Positions 10,884 to 22,915 of a stretch of DNA of 64,000 bases are shown here, piece by piece. The notes under the pieces are model-generated. The model was given only the letters and a program-made list of their open reading frames with translations. It was not told the origin of the DNA and searched no databases. Source of the stretch: Allomyces macrogynus ATCC 38327 (Eukaryota > Blastocladiomycota > Blastocladiomycetes > Blastocladiales > Blastocladiaceae); NCBI GenBank assembly GCA_000151295.1, contig GG745329.1:522421-586420 (forward strand), in the 5' to 3' direction. The number at the start of each line of letters is the position of its first letter. Position 1 is the first letter of the stretch. The translations under genes and the position numbers were made by a program.

Positions 10884-11851
10884 CTACACACGCTTCGAGT
10901 AATACTCGTGCGCAAGACCATGCACCTCCGGCGGGAACGGCGACGGGATCTCGCACTTGCCCGGCTTGACCATGGGCGACCGCACAAATACGCCCGAGCA
11001 CGTGTTGAAGTTGACCTCGAGGTACTCTGGAATGAACATCCACGGCGCCTGGAACGGCCGCGGCGTGAACTTGAGCGGCGCCGGACCAGATTGGCCCATC
11101 TTCTTGCCAACCTTCTCGATCAGGAGCGCCTCGTCGGGCGTCGGCTCGGCCTTGGCCTCGCTGTCTGCCTCCTCGGATGCGGGCGTGGCGGAACGGGTCG
11201 AGAGCATCGCGATCGCGGTCGGCGCGACCGTGTACATGTCGCCGTCCTTGAGCAGGTACGACGGCTGCTTGCACTGCGGGAGGAAGAACCAGCGTCAGTC
11301 GGCGCTCTCCACTCCGCTTGATCACCACGTAGCGCCAATCTCAACACACCTTCTTGCCGTTCACCATGACCTTGCCGTGCGACACCATTTGGCGCGCTGC
11401 GTAGACCGACGGCGCAAACGTCGACCGGAACAGAGCCACATCGAGCCGGCGCTCGAGCGGCGCAAACGTGAGTGCCTGCATCGGCGGCAGCTTACGGCGA
11501 CCGCGCGTGTTCTCCTCGCCTTGCGCCGGCTTGAACGTATCGCCGTACACGGGCAGCGGCTCCGACTGCCACGTCGAGACAAACTGGCGCTCGGTGATGT
11601 TACCACCGTGGTAGGCGCGAATTTCCTTCTTGGCCTGCCACATTTGCTGGAAGAGCGTGCGCCGCGCGAGGTCCGGGTAGAAGTTGCGCGAGGCCAGGTT
11701 GTACAGGTTCTTCTTGTTCCACGACATGCGCAGCAGGCCGCGCGTCACGCTAGAGGTAAGGGGACGTTTGGTCGGTTGGCTGGATGTTGTTGGTAGTGGT
11801 CGAGTCGAGTGCGGCCGCGGCGCACCTGAACCGGTTCGGGCGGACTTTCAT
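10884..11851 (-). CDS. NAM9: Mitochondrial small-subunit ribosomal protein uS4m
   Basis: This is an rRNA-binding protein of the mitochondrial 37S subunit. There are three exons: 11826-11851 (26 nt, starting ATG 11851), 11350-11749 and 10884-11273. The two introns of 76 nt are GTGCGC...TAG and GTGTGT...CAG. Together they encode 271 residues. Seen in order: [22 protein letters not shown], the yeast Nam9-like block [19 protein letters not shown], the S4 RNA-binding domain ([35 protein letters not shown] then [13 protein letters not shown]), and a C-terminal block [18 protein letters not shown] matching the fungal Nam9 tail. The tiny first exon is inferred from phase and from the leading residues. 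The insert between S4 domain and tail is shorter than in yeast. Confidence 0.93.
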
Positions 11852-12175
11852 GGTGGAGGTTCAGGTCGGGATCGTGTTGCAGCAAGTCCGCGTGGCCGTG
11901 GTCCAAATTTCCAGTCTGGGAGCAATGAAATCGGCGACGGACTGGTCAATCCATTCAGAGCAGCAAAGCAAACTGATCAACTTGATCTGTGCTGCCAACA
12001 CCAAGCGAGGAGTGCGACCGAGCAGGTGACCTGGCCTGACCGCGTACACACGCTCGTGCTCCACTGCAGCACTCTGATCACCCAACAACCACCAAACCAG
12101 CTGCTTGGATTGGCGCGACGGCAAGCAATTCATCGAGACACCTGCTGAAGCGAAACCCACCACCAACCCGTGATC
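11852..12175. promoter_or_regulatory. Bidirectional promoter region, NAM9 / NOP12
   Basis: This 324-bp interval separates two divergent ribosome-related genes, one for a mitochondrial ribosomal protein and one for nucleolar assembly. No recognisable element was found beyond A/C-rich DNA just before NOP12. Confidence 0.4.
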
Positions 12176-13862
12176 ATGTCCGGCTTTGACGCGCTGTTCA
12201 AGCGCGACCCGACGAAATTCGACGCCGAGCTCGACTCACTCTTTGCTGTCTCGAAGACGGCAGCGAAGCCGGCACCCGCTGCCGCACCAGTACCTTCCAA
12301 GAAGCAGGCAGCTGCGCCGGCGAAGCAACCAGTAAAGAAGCAGGTGGCCACGCCGAGGAGCACCATTACCACGGCCGCGGCTTCCTCTGACGAGGCCAGC
12401 AACGACGACGAGGGCAGTGATGACGACGAGGGCACCCAGAGTGGTGATGACGAGGACGTTGCCATGGCCGCCGCGTCGGACGACGATGCCGAGTCCGCGA
12501 CTGGCGACAGTGATGACGAGGAGGAGAGTGGTGAAGAGGAGGGCGACGATGAGGAGGCCGTCGACGGCAGCGAAGACGGCGAGGAGGACGAGGACGCATC
12601 CGAGTCCGCTGACGAAGCGAGCAGCGACACCGACGACGCGACGCCCGCCAACGCGGCATCTGCTGCGGGCCAGGACAAGAAGCCCAAGTCGATGAAGCAG
12701 CTTGAAAAGGAGAAGCTGGCACGGACCGTGTTTGTCGGCAATGTGACCATCAAGGCCTCTGAAAAGGTGGGTATTTGCGTTTTCCCGACTTTATGCAACG
12801 GGACATGCTCTGATCTTGACTTTTCCCGTCCGCGGCCGCTAGGCGATCGACCAAAAGTTCAAGCAGCTCTTCGCCGAGTACGGCAAGGTCGAGTCTGTGC
12901 GGTACCGGTCGATTGTACGCTTGCTTCCCCTCCGTCGCTGCCGCCAAATCCACGGTCTGACCGTCCCCACCACCTTTCAGGCCTTCTCTGATGCCCTCCC
13001 GCGCAAGCTCAACTTCAAGCTGAAAAACTTCCACCCGTCGCGCGACACGATGCACGCCTATGTCGTCTTCACCGACGCGGCGTCGGCACGTAAGGCCGCG
13101 GGCGCGGTCAACGGCACCGTGTTTGAGAACAAGCACCTGCGTACCGACTACTGCGGTCCGGACGCGCCGGCGAAGGGCGGTGCCGACGACGACGAGGCCG
13201 TGGCCAAGCGCACGCGCGACCCGAAACGGTGTGTGTTTGTGGGCAACGTGCCGTTCGACGTCGAGGACGAGGAGCTGTGGGAGTTTTTCGGGCAGGTAGC
13301 CGAGGTCGATTCGGTGCGCGTGATTCGCGACCGTAAGTTGGGCATCGGCAAGGGATTCGCGTATGGTACGTGGGGTCGCGAGTGAGCGGTGGTGTTGGAT
13401 GGTGGGGTTGTGATGGGTGGGCTGACTTGAGGTTTTTTCTTTTCTCGATAAGTGCAATTCAAGGAGCGGTCGTCGGTCCCCCTCGCGCTCAAGCTGCACG
13501 AGACCAAGTTCAGGAACAAGCCGCTGCGCATCTTCAAGTGCATGAAGGAGACGGGCCCGGGCGCCGCCGGTCCGCAGCAGCAGCAGCAATCACAGCAGAA
13601 GGGGCGCGGCGGCAAGGGCGGCAGGCCCGGTGCAGGTCCGACTAAGCCTGGTGTTGCGGGCAAGCCAAGCAAGAAGCGCACGCGCGACAGCAACGACGAC
13701 GGCGAGCCGGCCAAGAAGCGCGCACGCAAGCCCAAGACAAGTAAGCAGGCGGCGAGCTGGAAGAAGGGCCACGAGGCCAAGAAGCGCAAGACGGCCGCGG
13801 AGCTGCCGCGCAAGTTGGCCAAGAAGGTCAAGAAGTTGAATGCCCAATCAGGCAAGAAGTAG
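12176..13862 (+). CDS. NOP12: Nop12/RBM34-type nucleolar RNA-binding protein
   Basis: The family acts in the nucleolus in pre-25S rRNA processing. There are four exons: 12176-12766, 12843-12914, 12981-13365 and 13453-13862, giving 485 residues. Three short introns (76, 66 and 87 nt) end in TAG, CAG and AAG. The N-terminus (MSGFDALFKRDP) is followed by an Ala/Pro linker and a long Asp/Glu/Ser region at about residues 65-165. RRM1 starts at TVFVGNV (about residue 183). RRM2 starts at CVFVGNVPFDVEDEELWEFF (about residue 304) and contains GIGKGFAYVQF. The tail is Lys/Arg-rich, fitting nucleolar targeting. The start ATG 12176 was preferred to an upstream GTG. The AAG acceptor of intron 3 is fixed by the RRM motif across the junction. 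Confidence 0.93.
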
Positions 13863-14165
13863 TTTTTGGCTGTGCGTGGTTTATACTGTTCATATAAAGT
13901 CTCGTTTTTCGCCCCTCTGTGAGTTGACCTGTTCAGAACCGACTTGATTTGAACGATGCGTTGGCCGGCTACGAGCAAGCAAGCGGTTGGGTGGAGGCGA
14001 GCTGCCCACGACGAGAACGAATCGGAATGTAAATCGTGATATCCAATTTTTTCGCGGGTTTTCTTCGCATCCGTGTCCATCCGCCGCCAGTGGTCTCCCG
14101 AATGCAATTGCAAAAGCATGCACGGCCCCTCCCCCCGTCAATCCAAACGACCGACCGACGCGCAC
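13863..14165. other. Convergent intergenic region
   Basis: Both 3' ends of NOP12 and VMA6 lie here. Nothing else is seen. Confidence 0.4.
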
Positions 14166-15407
14166 TCAAAAGATATTGACGTAGTTGCCGATGCGGTCGC
14201 GCTGGTTCTGGGCAATGCACTCGGCGATCCAAACGATGTTGCGAATCTCCTGCTCCTTGAGCTTGAGGAACGCGTAAAAAATGCCGTACTGGAACTGCGA
14301 CATGTAGGAGAGCTTGTTGAGCGCGACCTCGCGCTCAAAGAAGCGGTCCTCGAGCGTCTTGTGCTCGGACGTGTCGAAGAGCACGCGGTAGTTCTGGACC
14401 GGACGTGCGTCAGGACAACTGCTTGGAAAAGCAAATGCATGGGTGGAGAAGGCGTACCGCGTAGCTCTCAATCACGGCCTTGACCGCGTCCTCGTCGTCG
14501 ACGCGCGCCAACCGCATGACGCCGTCCGGGTAGAGCTGGCCGCACGTCGGGTAGAGTTTGGTGCGGTCGTCCTTGGACAGCTCGGTGCCAAACGAGTTGA
14601 TGGTAATGTTGATCACGCGGCGGTCGGCTTCAAACTAGAGACGAGCATGGAGCGGTTAGAATCGCGGCGTGACGCGTGCCCGGGACAGCGATTGATCCGA
14701 AAATGAAGCATACCTCGAGAATGGACTTCATGACCTCGGCCGTGACGTCGTCGAGCTCGGTGGAGCAGAAGCGATAGAAATCCTCGAGGTAGGCTTTGTA
14801 GAGTGTGCTGCGAATGATTTCAATGTTGAGCTCGTCGAGGTCGTGGCTCGACAAGCAGTTCTTGAAGTAGGGGCCTGGCGAGTCGGATTCCACGCATGAG
14901 ATGCAAATCAGAGCATCTTCGAGATCCCATACAACGCGTACCAAGCGGCGTATCGACGAGCACGGTCTGGTAGAGGTCCTGCACGGTGGTCGCAACAGTC
15001 AAGGCGGCCATCGAGTCAAAGAAGCCGAGCGGGTGGCACTTGTCGAGCAATTCGGCCGCGTCGCGCTCGTGCAGCGTGCCCGTGATGATGAGAATGACGT
15101 TGTCGATCATGTACGAGTAGGTCAGGTACTCGAGAAACTTGGCGAGTGGGCCGACGGCGTTGCTGCGCAAGTACTCGAAGTCGGCAACGAGCCGATCCGT
15201 GAGCTTTTCGAGAAGCACGGCGGTCGTGACGGGTGGTGGCTCGTTGGCAAGGAAATTGCCGTAGTCGGTGGCCGACAGCTGCAGCTTGAGGTCCTCGAGT
15301 GACTCGCACTGCGTCAGGTTCAGGTACTGGTTGCTCGAGAGCAGCGCGGCGCGGTACCCGCGCACAATGCCCTCGAGGTAGCCGTCATCGACGTTGAAGG
15401 AGAGCAT
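14166..15407 (-). CDS. VMA6: V-type ATPase subunit d (V0 sector)
   Basis: This soluble V0 subunit couples the central stalk to the proteolipid ring in vacuolar and endosomal proton pumps. There are four exons: 14942-15407, 14714-14874, 14458-14634 and 14166-14393, with introns of 64-79 nt and all phases matching. They encode 343 residues, the normal size (yeast 345). Seen in order: [66 protein letters not shown] (spanning junction 1), [11 protein letters not shown], and the C-terminal signature [20 protein letters not shown]. The start codon is confirmed by the conserved N-terminus. The gene is divergent from the CBF1-like gene. Confidence 0.97.
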
Positions 15408-16192
15408 GGTGGTGATCTTGGGGGTCCGAGAATTGGCCGTGGTAATCCGGGCGGCGCGACTGAGCGAGCGCAAGGCGGGCGCGATGGGTGATCCGGATCG
15501 GGATCGCGCGGCGTAAGGTCGCTGGCAACGAACGCGTCGTAATGCACGCGGTGCGCGGTCCGAATTCGGGAGCCGGCAAGAGATTCGGCGGGCGTGTCGA
15601 GCGTCGCGAGCAAGACGGCAGGTCGCTGGCGAGCAGGCAGTCCAAGTCGCGACCACGGGACCAGACACTGATCAGGCAGAGCGTGTTCACACGTTTTCTG
15701 CAAATCGAGCTCATGGAAAAGGACGACAGTTCTGGCAGGAGCGAGTCGGCCAAGACGGCCACCACCAGGAGACCCACGGGCCCACGGCGGCGTACCACCG
15801 CGGCCAACTCGCTCCTGCTGCCCGCGCCACTTCGCGACGACGACGACAGCAACAACTACCCCGGCAACTGCCGCCAGCGTTCTGCCCGCCGCCGTGCCTG
15901 CAGCATCACACGATTGCACGAGGCAGCGCTCCTCTTTGCGCCGCCCACCGCCGTGCACGCGCGCTCCCGTGAGATCCAGCACGGATATCTCGTGAGGTGC
16001 GTGCTCGCCCACCCACCACCGTCGCGCCCTGCCTCGTCTCGCGGCGGGACCCGCTCCTGTCTCCACACTGCGCTGGCCTGCGTCCTCTCCTCTGCCCCGA
16101 ATCGCGTGCTTCGTCCCCGCCGCCATGCTCGCAACGCTGCTCGTACGCTCACCGTCGTCCCACGATGCTCCCGCTGCAGCCTCGCCGCCACC
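15408..16192. promoter_or_regulatory. Divergent promoter region, VMA6 / CBF1-like
   Basis: This 785-bp interval lies between two starts. A plus-strand frame in phase with the CBF1-like CDS is open from 15488, but it has no ATG in good context and its composition is not protein-like. I treat it as 5' UTR and promoter. Confidence 0.5.
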
Positions 16193-17927
16193 ATGTCCCA
16201 GGCCGACCCCACCACCGCCGCCGTCGACTCTGCGGCTGCTCCGGCGCCAACGCTGCCGCTTGACCAGCCGGCCGTCACCGAGCCCATGGACGTCGACGCC
16301 GCCGCGCCCGCCGCTGCTGCCGCCGCCAATCCAGCGACTCTGACCGCATCCCCGACCGCCACCACCGAGCCCGCCGTCGTCCTGCCGCAAGAAGTCTCCG
16401 CGGCCCCCATCGTCGAGAACGGCAATGCCGACCATGCCGTTCCCGCGCCCGAGGCCGTTCCCGTGACGACCGCCGACGCGGCCGCGCTCCAGGCGGTCCC
16501 ACCGCAGCCGACGCAGCTGCAAGTCGCGCTGCAGGCGGCGATGGTGACGATTCCGCCGGGCATCGGCGCCGAGCAGTTCCACCAGCTGCAGCAGCAGCAC
16601 CTCGAGCAGTATCAGCAGCATTTCATGGCGCAGCAGGCAGCTATGGTCGCAGCCGCAGCGGCCGCCGAGCAGCAACAGCAACAAGCGACACAGCAGCAAC
16701 AGCAGCAATCGGAGATGCTCGCGTACCAAGAGGCCCAGGCGCAGGCCGCAGCGCAAGTGCAGGCGCAAGCACAGCAGGACGCGCAGCAGCCGTCGCGGCC
16801 CACGTCAGCCGCGTCGGGCGCCAAGCCGCCGCTCGGCACCGACGAGTGGCTCAAACAGCGGCGCGAGTCGCACAAGGAGGTGGAGCGCCGCCGCCGCGAA
16901 GTGATTAACACGGGGATTGCCGAGCTGGCCAAGATCGTGCCCAATTGCTCTGACCGCAACAAGGGCGGGATCCTGCACCGCGCCGTGCAGTACATTCAGC
17001 AGCTCAAGGAGGCCGAGCAGCGCAATGCTGAGCGGTGGACGCTCGATAAGATGCTTGCGGACCGTACGTGTCATGTTGATGACAAGGCTGATCGCTCCCA
17101 CTCTCGTTTCACCTTGACTCACTCCCCTTGTCTCGCGCTGGACAGAGGCCATCAACGACCTGACCGGCTACGTCGAGTTCCTCAAGGCCGAGAACGAGGC
17201 TTTGCGCGGCCAGATCACGGCGCTCGGCGGCGAAGCGCCCCCGCGCACGCAACCTCCGGCGCCCGCCGTCCCGCCGTACCACGCGCACGCCATGGCCGCG
17301 GCGATGCACCCCGGGTATCACTACTTTGCACCGCCGCCGCCCGGCACCTGGCCGCAGATCCCAGGTTATCCGCCGCACCTCATGCAGCAGCAGATGCTTG
17401 CCGCGGCGGCAGCCGGTGGCGCGCAGCAGCCGGGCCAAGAGGTGCCGGTCATGCACGCGGATCCGGCGGCGCAGGCCGCGGCGGTCGCGGCGGCCCAAGC
17501 AGCGGCCGTGGCCGCGGGGATGATGTCGCCGCCGGCGACGACGCAGCCGGGCGACGACGCAGTCGCCGTACAGCACCACCCGCCGCAGTTCGTCGTGGAC
17601 GGGATGATGCAACAGCCGGGGGCCGAGCTGGGCATTCACGACGCGGCCGCCGCCGAACAGCAGCAACAGCAGCAACAGCAAGAATTGGAGCAGCAGCAAC
17701 AGCAACAACAGCAGTTCCAGCAGCTGCAACCGCAAGAGCAGCCGGCCGAGGCCGCCGCCACCAATTCGCCGACCAAACGCAAGGCCGACGACGAGCTTCT
17801 CGAGAACGGCATGGACGCTGAGGCCAAGCGCGCGCGTCTCGAGGATAGCCAAGCAGCGATGGCTCAGGCCGCAGCCGCGTCCCTGGCGGTCGCGACCGAG
17901 CAAGCGGCGCAGCCACACCAGGCGTAG
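16193..17927 (+). CDS. CBF1: Cbf1-like bHLH transcription factor
   Basis: Cbf1 binds CACGTG, acting at sulfur-amino-acid gene promoters and, in yeasts, at centromeres. The start is ATG 16193 in the context GCCGCCACCATG. There are two exons, 16193-17063 and 17146-17927, with an 82-nt intron (GTACGT...CAG) inside the bHLH-zipper region, giving 550 residues. The N-terminus is Ala/Pro/Thr- then Gln-rich. The bHLH at about residues 220-290 reads SHKEVERRRREVINTGIAEL and ILHRAVQYIQQLKEAEQ, followed by WTLDKMLADQ, closely matching yeast Cbf1. The H-E-R spacing of the basic region predicts class-B CACGTG recognition. A short leucine zipper (YVEFLKAENEALRGQI) follows. The C-terminal half is Gln/Ala-rich with a KRKADDE nuclear-signal-like patch. 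Confidence 0.9.
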
Positions 17928-19091
17928 GCAAGGGGAAAATGATCGCAACGGGGGTGGTTGTGAGTGTGTTTTGTCGTGTTCTCGGGTTTGGTTTTTTCGT
18001 GTTCTGCTGCGGCTGGCTGGGTAACTTCTGGCCGTGCACGCGTGTGCACCTCCATGCCGGTCTGTGCGCACGCGCGCCTTTTGGCCGCCGGCTCCTGTTT
18101 TGTCGGCTTGTTGTTGGGCGTTTGGCAGCGAAATCAAGTTCAATCGTGGGGTTCTGTCCATCATCCATCGTTGCACTCAGGGGCGGCATCGGGTAGCGTC
18201 CAAGTCAGCATCCCGTCAGCCTGTAAATCGCCGGCGCGCTACATAATGGTTCCCCGGCCGCGTCACCGTGCCACGCCGGCCGGCTGCTCGATCGAGACGC
18301 GAGCCCACGTTTCGGCATCCGTTCGGTGTGACGGCGCGACCACGTCGGCCATGACCAGCGCTCCACGTGCGATGGTCCCTGCCAATGGTGCACAAGCCCA
18401 CGAAATCTGATGGCAAGCGGGCGAAGGCAGCCGCAGCTTCGCGCGTGCGGCCCGACTGGCAGGCCAAGCCGAAGAACGCGGAGAGACTCATGGACAGGTC
18501 ACGTCCGACAACGGGCAGCAGGAAGCGCTGCGCCCCCTCTTGCGACGTTGTTGTGGTCGACGCGGACACGCCCGCGAGTCGCCGACGCTGCTCCTCCTCT
18601 TCTCTCGACGCTCGGCTTCTGGCCGTGGTGGTCTCGTCGGCGTGACGCTCGCCCGCAGCTCGATCCCGCCGATGGGCGTGCTCACGAACGATCGGTACTT
18701 GCGCACCGTCGATGCTCAGCACGCAGCAGCCTCGATGCTCGCTCGACGAGCCGACCGGCAACGCGACTGTTCTCGTCTTCAAGATGCGGCGACAAGGTGT
18801 CGTTCTGGACAAGTCGGGACAACAACTTCATTGAGCTGGCTTGCCCCCCCCGCCGTGCATCCGTGCAGAGGGGCCCGGATATCTCAGCATTATCATACAA
18901 TGGACCACGCCCTCACCACCAAGCGGCCAACTCCTGGCCGCGCACCCGCGCTCACGCGTCGTTGAATCGGTTCGCGGGTGCAGACCTCGCCAATTTGCGG
19001 CCCGTCTCACCGTGTCACCCCCTTCACTCACAATACTCGACCGACCGACCAACCGACCGACCGCCGGCTGATCCAAACATGCGAATCGAAC
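17928..19091. other. Convergent intergenic region, 1.16 kb
   Basis: This lies between the CBF1-like and bZIP stop codons, so it should contain two 3' UTRs. Several long open frames exist on both strands but are Arg/Ser/Pro-rich with no domain or splice logic, and I read them as GC-driven shadows. No RNA gene is recognised. Confidence 0.5.
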
Positions 19092-20513
19092 CTAGACGCA
19101 GCGTGACGTGCGCGGCGACGTGGGCAACTGTGCTCGATGACGTGCCCTGCGGCCCGTCGATGCGCCTCGACCCGTGGCGGGTACCGCGGCCTCCTCGTTG
19201 GGCACGACCGCCGTCGGCGTGTGCGACTCGTCTTGCCGCTGCTGCCGCTGCTGCCGCTGCGGTTGCCCCGGAACTTGCGCAGGCGGTGGCAGTGGTCCTT
19301 GCGCGTCTTCTCCACCCATCCACGCGGTCGGTTCGAGCCCGCCGGCCGTTGCGGCCCCGACCGCAGCAGCAGCATCGACGCTCGCCAATAACCGTTCCTC
19401 GAGCGCGGCAATCTTGGCGCGGTACTCGTTCTCCTTGGCCGCCCACATTTGCCGGTCAGATTCGTGCACGGCGCGTTCGAGCAACAATTCGCGCGCCTGG
19501 TCCTCGAGCTCGATCACGCGCACTTCCAGCTCTTCCATGCGCTGCATCTTGCGCAGCCGCGACCGCCGCGCGGCCTCGGTGTTGCGCTGCCGCTTGATGG
19601 CCAGTTTCTCGGCCGCCGACAGCTTCGGCTTGCTTCCCGCGGTTGTAGTCGCAGCGCGCGCCGACGCGGCGGTCGATGTCGACCCGCCCGATCCCGGCGG
19701 TAGTGGTGTTGGAGACGGTAGGGCCGGCACGGCACCAGCGGCCGCGACCACTCCACCCTCGGCCGCGGGCGACGCCGTGGTCGTTTCGGCCATGGGTGGA
19801 CTATGCCGCACGTCGCGCTCAAACTCGAACTGCATGCCTGGCGGGACCGCAGCGTGGTGCACGGTGTGGTCGGCCGCTGCCGACCATTCGTGCCGTGCCA
19901 CGTCGGTTCGTTCATGCGGTGGCAGCGGTCCTGCATTTGGCGCCCCGCCGTACAGACCACCACCACTACCGCTGCCTCCGCGTGCACCGCCGGCAGCTCC
20001 CCACGCGGCCGCGGGTTCCGGGTACCGGTGCGGCGGGCTCGCGGGCACCCCTGCCGCGGCGGCGGCGGCAGCAGCAGTTGGGTCCGCGGCGCCCGGCGGC
20101 CACGCGTGTGAGAGCATCGCCGTCGCGTGCTGTTGAACCTGCTGCAGGTGCGCGACCGGGTCGTGGTCGTACCCGTGCGGTGGCGGCGGGGGCAGATGCC
20201 GCACGGGCGGCGGGTGGCCGTACGCGTATGCCGGCAGCGGTGGGGGCGGCGGGTAGGGCCACGCCGCGGTGCGCGCGTGGTGCGTGTGAGGGTGGTGCGC
20301 GTGGTGCGGAGGGGGAGGGACGTGGTGCCGGTGCGGATGGTGCCGCGGCGGCGCGTACGTCGCCGGTGGCGACCATTGCCAGGCGTCGTGCGCGGCCGGC
20401 GGCGCGGGGAGCGCGGGCGCGGGTGGTAAGGTGGGCATGGTTGCGGCGGCGGCGAGCGCCGTGGACGTCGCGGTCGCGAGAGTTGTCGTGGTCGTTGGCG
20501 TGGTCTTGATCAT
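19092..20513 (-). CDS. Gcn4-type bZIP transcription factor
   Basis: This is a single exon of 473 residues from ATG 20513; an upstream GTG in frame is not used. The first 290 residues are Pro/His/Ala/Gly-rich (PPPP and HH runs) and look like an activation region. The bZIP lies at about residues 295-365: KLAIKRQRNTEAARRSRLRK followed by MQRMEELEVRVIELE and a heptad pattern. NTEAARRSR is identical to the DNA-contacting core of yeast Gcn4, predicting AP-1/TGACTC-like sites. The zipper appears longer than Gcn4's. The C-terminus is Gln/Pro-rich and ends in basic residues. A role in amino-acid control is inference from the basic region, and other AP-1-like factors share this core. Confidence 0.88.
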   Translation of the reverse strand: MIKTTPTTTTTLATATSTALAAAATMPTLPPAPALPAPPAAHDAWQWSPPATYAPPRHHPHRHHVPPPPHHAHHPHTHHARTAAWPYPPPPPLPAYAYGHPPPVRHLPPPPPHGYDHDPVAHLQQVQQHATAMLSHAWPPGAADPTAAAAAAAAGVPASPPHRYPEPAAAWGAAGGARGGSGSGGGLYGGAPNAGPLPPHERTDVARHEWSAAADHTVHHAAVPPGMQFEFERDVRHSPPMAETTTASPAAEGGVVAAAGAVPALPSPTPLPPGSGGSTSTAASARAATTTAGSKPKLSAAEKLAIKRQRNTEAARRSRLRKMQRMEELEVRVIELEDQARELLLERAVHESDRQMWAAKENEYRAKIAALEERLLASVDAAAAVGAATAGGLEPTAWMGGEDAQGPLPPPAQVPGQPQRQQRQQRQDESHTPTAVVPNEEAAVPATGRGASTGRRARHRAQLPTSPRTSRCV

Positions 20514-22915
20514 CGGGCACGTCAACGTGGCCGGTGAAGCATGCACGTCGTTGGAGAGCCGTTTAGCTGGCGAGTGCACGGGTTATGGCGCGGGCGCGGG
20601 CCGGTCGAGCGGGCGCACGGGTGCGGGCCGGTCAGACTCGCCGCTGCAAGGAACGTGGATCACTTGTTTGGCAGGTTGGCCGTCCGGCAGGCAAGGGCCG
20701 CGCTGGTGACCGTTTGTCGTTGCTGGTGTGGAGTGGAGCACGGAGGAGAGGGAACCCCGCCGACTCGCGGCCGCCTTTTCATTCAAACGACGGCATGCTG
20801 CACGGCGCCGGCCCGGCCATCGCGCAGCGTCTGTGTGTGCCGTGCATGCGCATGTCGGCCGCGGCCGCGATGGCCACGGCCCGCGTCGTCGACGGCTCCC
20901 CTCCCAGCATGCTTGCTCATGGAAGCTCATCGAATCGAAGGGCGCCCGTCAGACCTGACGCCGCGTTGCTCACGGCCGCTTGGTGCGCGGCGAGGCAGCG
21001 TCATCCAGTCGGCCCTTGGGTTTGCCGCGACGGCCCACCGTCCCTGGCTCCATGGTCGCGCCGGCGCCGAAGCCCGGCAGTGACCGGCTCGTCGTTCGAG
21101 CCTGCGGGGCAATCGCAGGCCCTGGCGTTGGAACGTTGCGCCTGCGCAACACAATCGGGGCACATCGTGCCGCCCGCAAAGGTGACAGTATGGTGACGCG
21201 CGCGTGGGTCATCGCCGATGCACAGTGACACAGGCTGCCGCTTGGGCAGGGACATATCTGCACGTGCTTATCATGTGCCCTAGAGACGCGCCTGACGGCC
21301 GTGTCGCGCGTGTCCGCTTTTTTTTCACCTGAGTGCTGCTCATCGACATCGTCGATCGACCATCCGGCACCAGCGCGACGTCCGATCCGTGGCGGCACTC
21401 AAGCAGCCGGAGATGATGGTGACTGACTGCCATGACGATCATACAGCCTGCCCTCGCTGAATACATGAATAGCAACTGTTCAGCTTGCACGATCCAGTCC
21501 AGGCTTGCAGATTGTGAACGGTTCTGCATCGGAGCGGTAAATCGTCGATTTGCGGGCCAAAGATCCGTGCGTTCAACCCGATGTCGCCACCAATTTCTAG
21601 CTGGTCGTCGTTCTTCGACCAAGTTGTGCCCACGCACTGGTGAAGCGAGTTTGGTTGTCCAAGTCAGGTTAGGCTAGGTTATTCATCCCTCCCACACGCT
21701 GCTGCAGTGCCGCAAGCCGACACCAAAGTCTTAGTTCCCCTGCCTGCAGCACCATGACGTTTCTGTGCTTTTCACGCGGACCGACGACAGTTTCTCCGCA
21801 AAAATGTCCTCACACACACACACATGATGCCGGCCCATGACCATCTCTGTTCTCCCTCGCTCTCTCCACATTTCCAACCATCATCACCACCGCCACCGTC
21901 GCAACCAGCTTGACCAGCGAGATGCATGGCCGACGACAGCCAGCGGGGCAACAGCGGCACGGCCAAGAAGCGGCAAGGCGTGCAGGATCAGTCACGAGTT
22001 GACGGCCAGCGCGGAAGAATTCAACCTTGGAGCTGCTGACCGCTAACATCACAGGCTCAAGACCCCTCCTTCGATTGTGGCAAACCCATCGAATTGTTGA
22101 CCAAGCAGGCGCACAAACGGCGGAGAATCCACGTTTCAGAGTCTTTGGTTGTTCGAAACTGCGAGCGGCACACGATCCCGGATGTTCAGTCCATGAGCGA
22201 GCCGGACTGGGGCCAAGCAAGCTGGAAGCGCCGCTCGGGCTGGGCCATGAAGAGTAAATTATTTCATCCACGAGGACAAGCCCTCCTTGTCTTCGTTCTG
22301 CCATCATCGACGCTCGCTCGCTCGCGCGCCTGTCCGCTGTCCTCTCAAGAGTGCATGATCGTAACGCTCAATCTCTTGGCCAACTCTCGCTCTCTTGCAT
22401 TGCTCGCTCGCTTCCTGCCCAACCGCAGCCGATCCTGACGCCAACACCGTGAATTTGCTCGTGGGGTGAGCCACGATCTCGACAACCGCAACGCCAACGT
22501 CGTCGTCACCACAGACGCGCGCCTGCCCGCCTGCCTGCCCGCCTGCCAAGTCCCACCGTATCGAAGCGGCAGGAACGGTCAGCTCTGCGGCTCGCGAGTT
22601 GCTCCAGACCCAGCACCGCCTGAATTCGTGCCCACTCTCGCCATTCAAGTGGCGCTCGACAGTGTGGAGCAAGTTTCTCTTCTCTTCGCGCGCGTGGAAC
22701 CTGCCAACGGGCCTCGTCTGGTCCCAGACGGCCACGTCGTTAGCGGCACCATCGCATCGCAGGGCGCGCCCCCCGTCCCGCGCTCTTCTCCGCCCGTCGT
22801 CGCGCATCGCCGCCGGAGCCTGCCCCTGCTCGCGTTCCTTGCTCGTCTCCTCACCGTCGACGTTCCCCACCTGCTCTGCTCCTTGCTGCTGCGCACTCGC
22901 TCGACACGCTCCGCA
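20514..22915. promoter_or_regulatory. Long divergent intergenic region, 2.4 kb
   Basis: This is upstream of both the bZIP gene (-) and the alpha/beta-hydrolase gene (+). It holds no frame with a recognisable domain. Low-complexity tracts include a CA repeat at about 21811-21824, a CGCT-type repeat at about 22315-22335, and CCTGCCCG repeats near 22530. Composition drops from GC-rich to mixed near 21300-22100. A long 5' leader with upstream ORFs for the Gcn4-type gene is conceivable, but nothing here proves it. Confidence 0.45.

Noticed and set aside
15320..16768. 482-codon minus-strand frame over the CBF1-like gene and VMA6 5' end
   Set aside because: Leu/Gly/Arg runs are the complement of Gln/Ala repeats in CBF1. 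It overlaps two solid genes.
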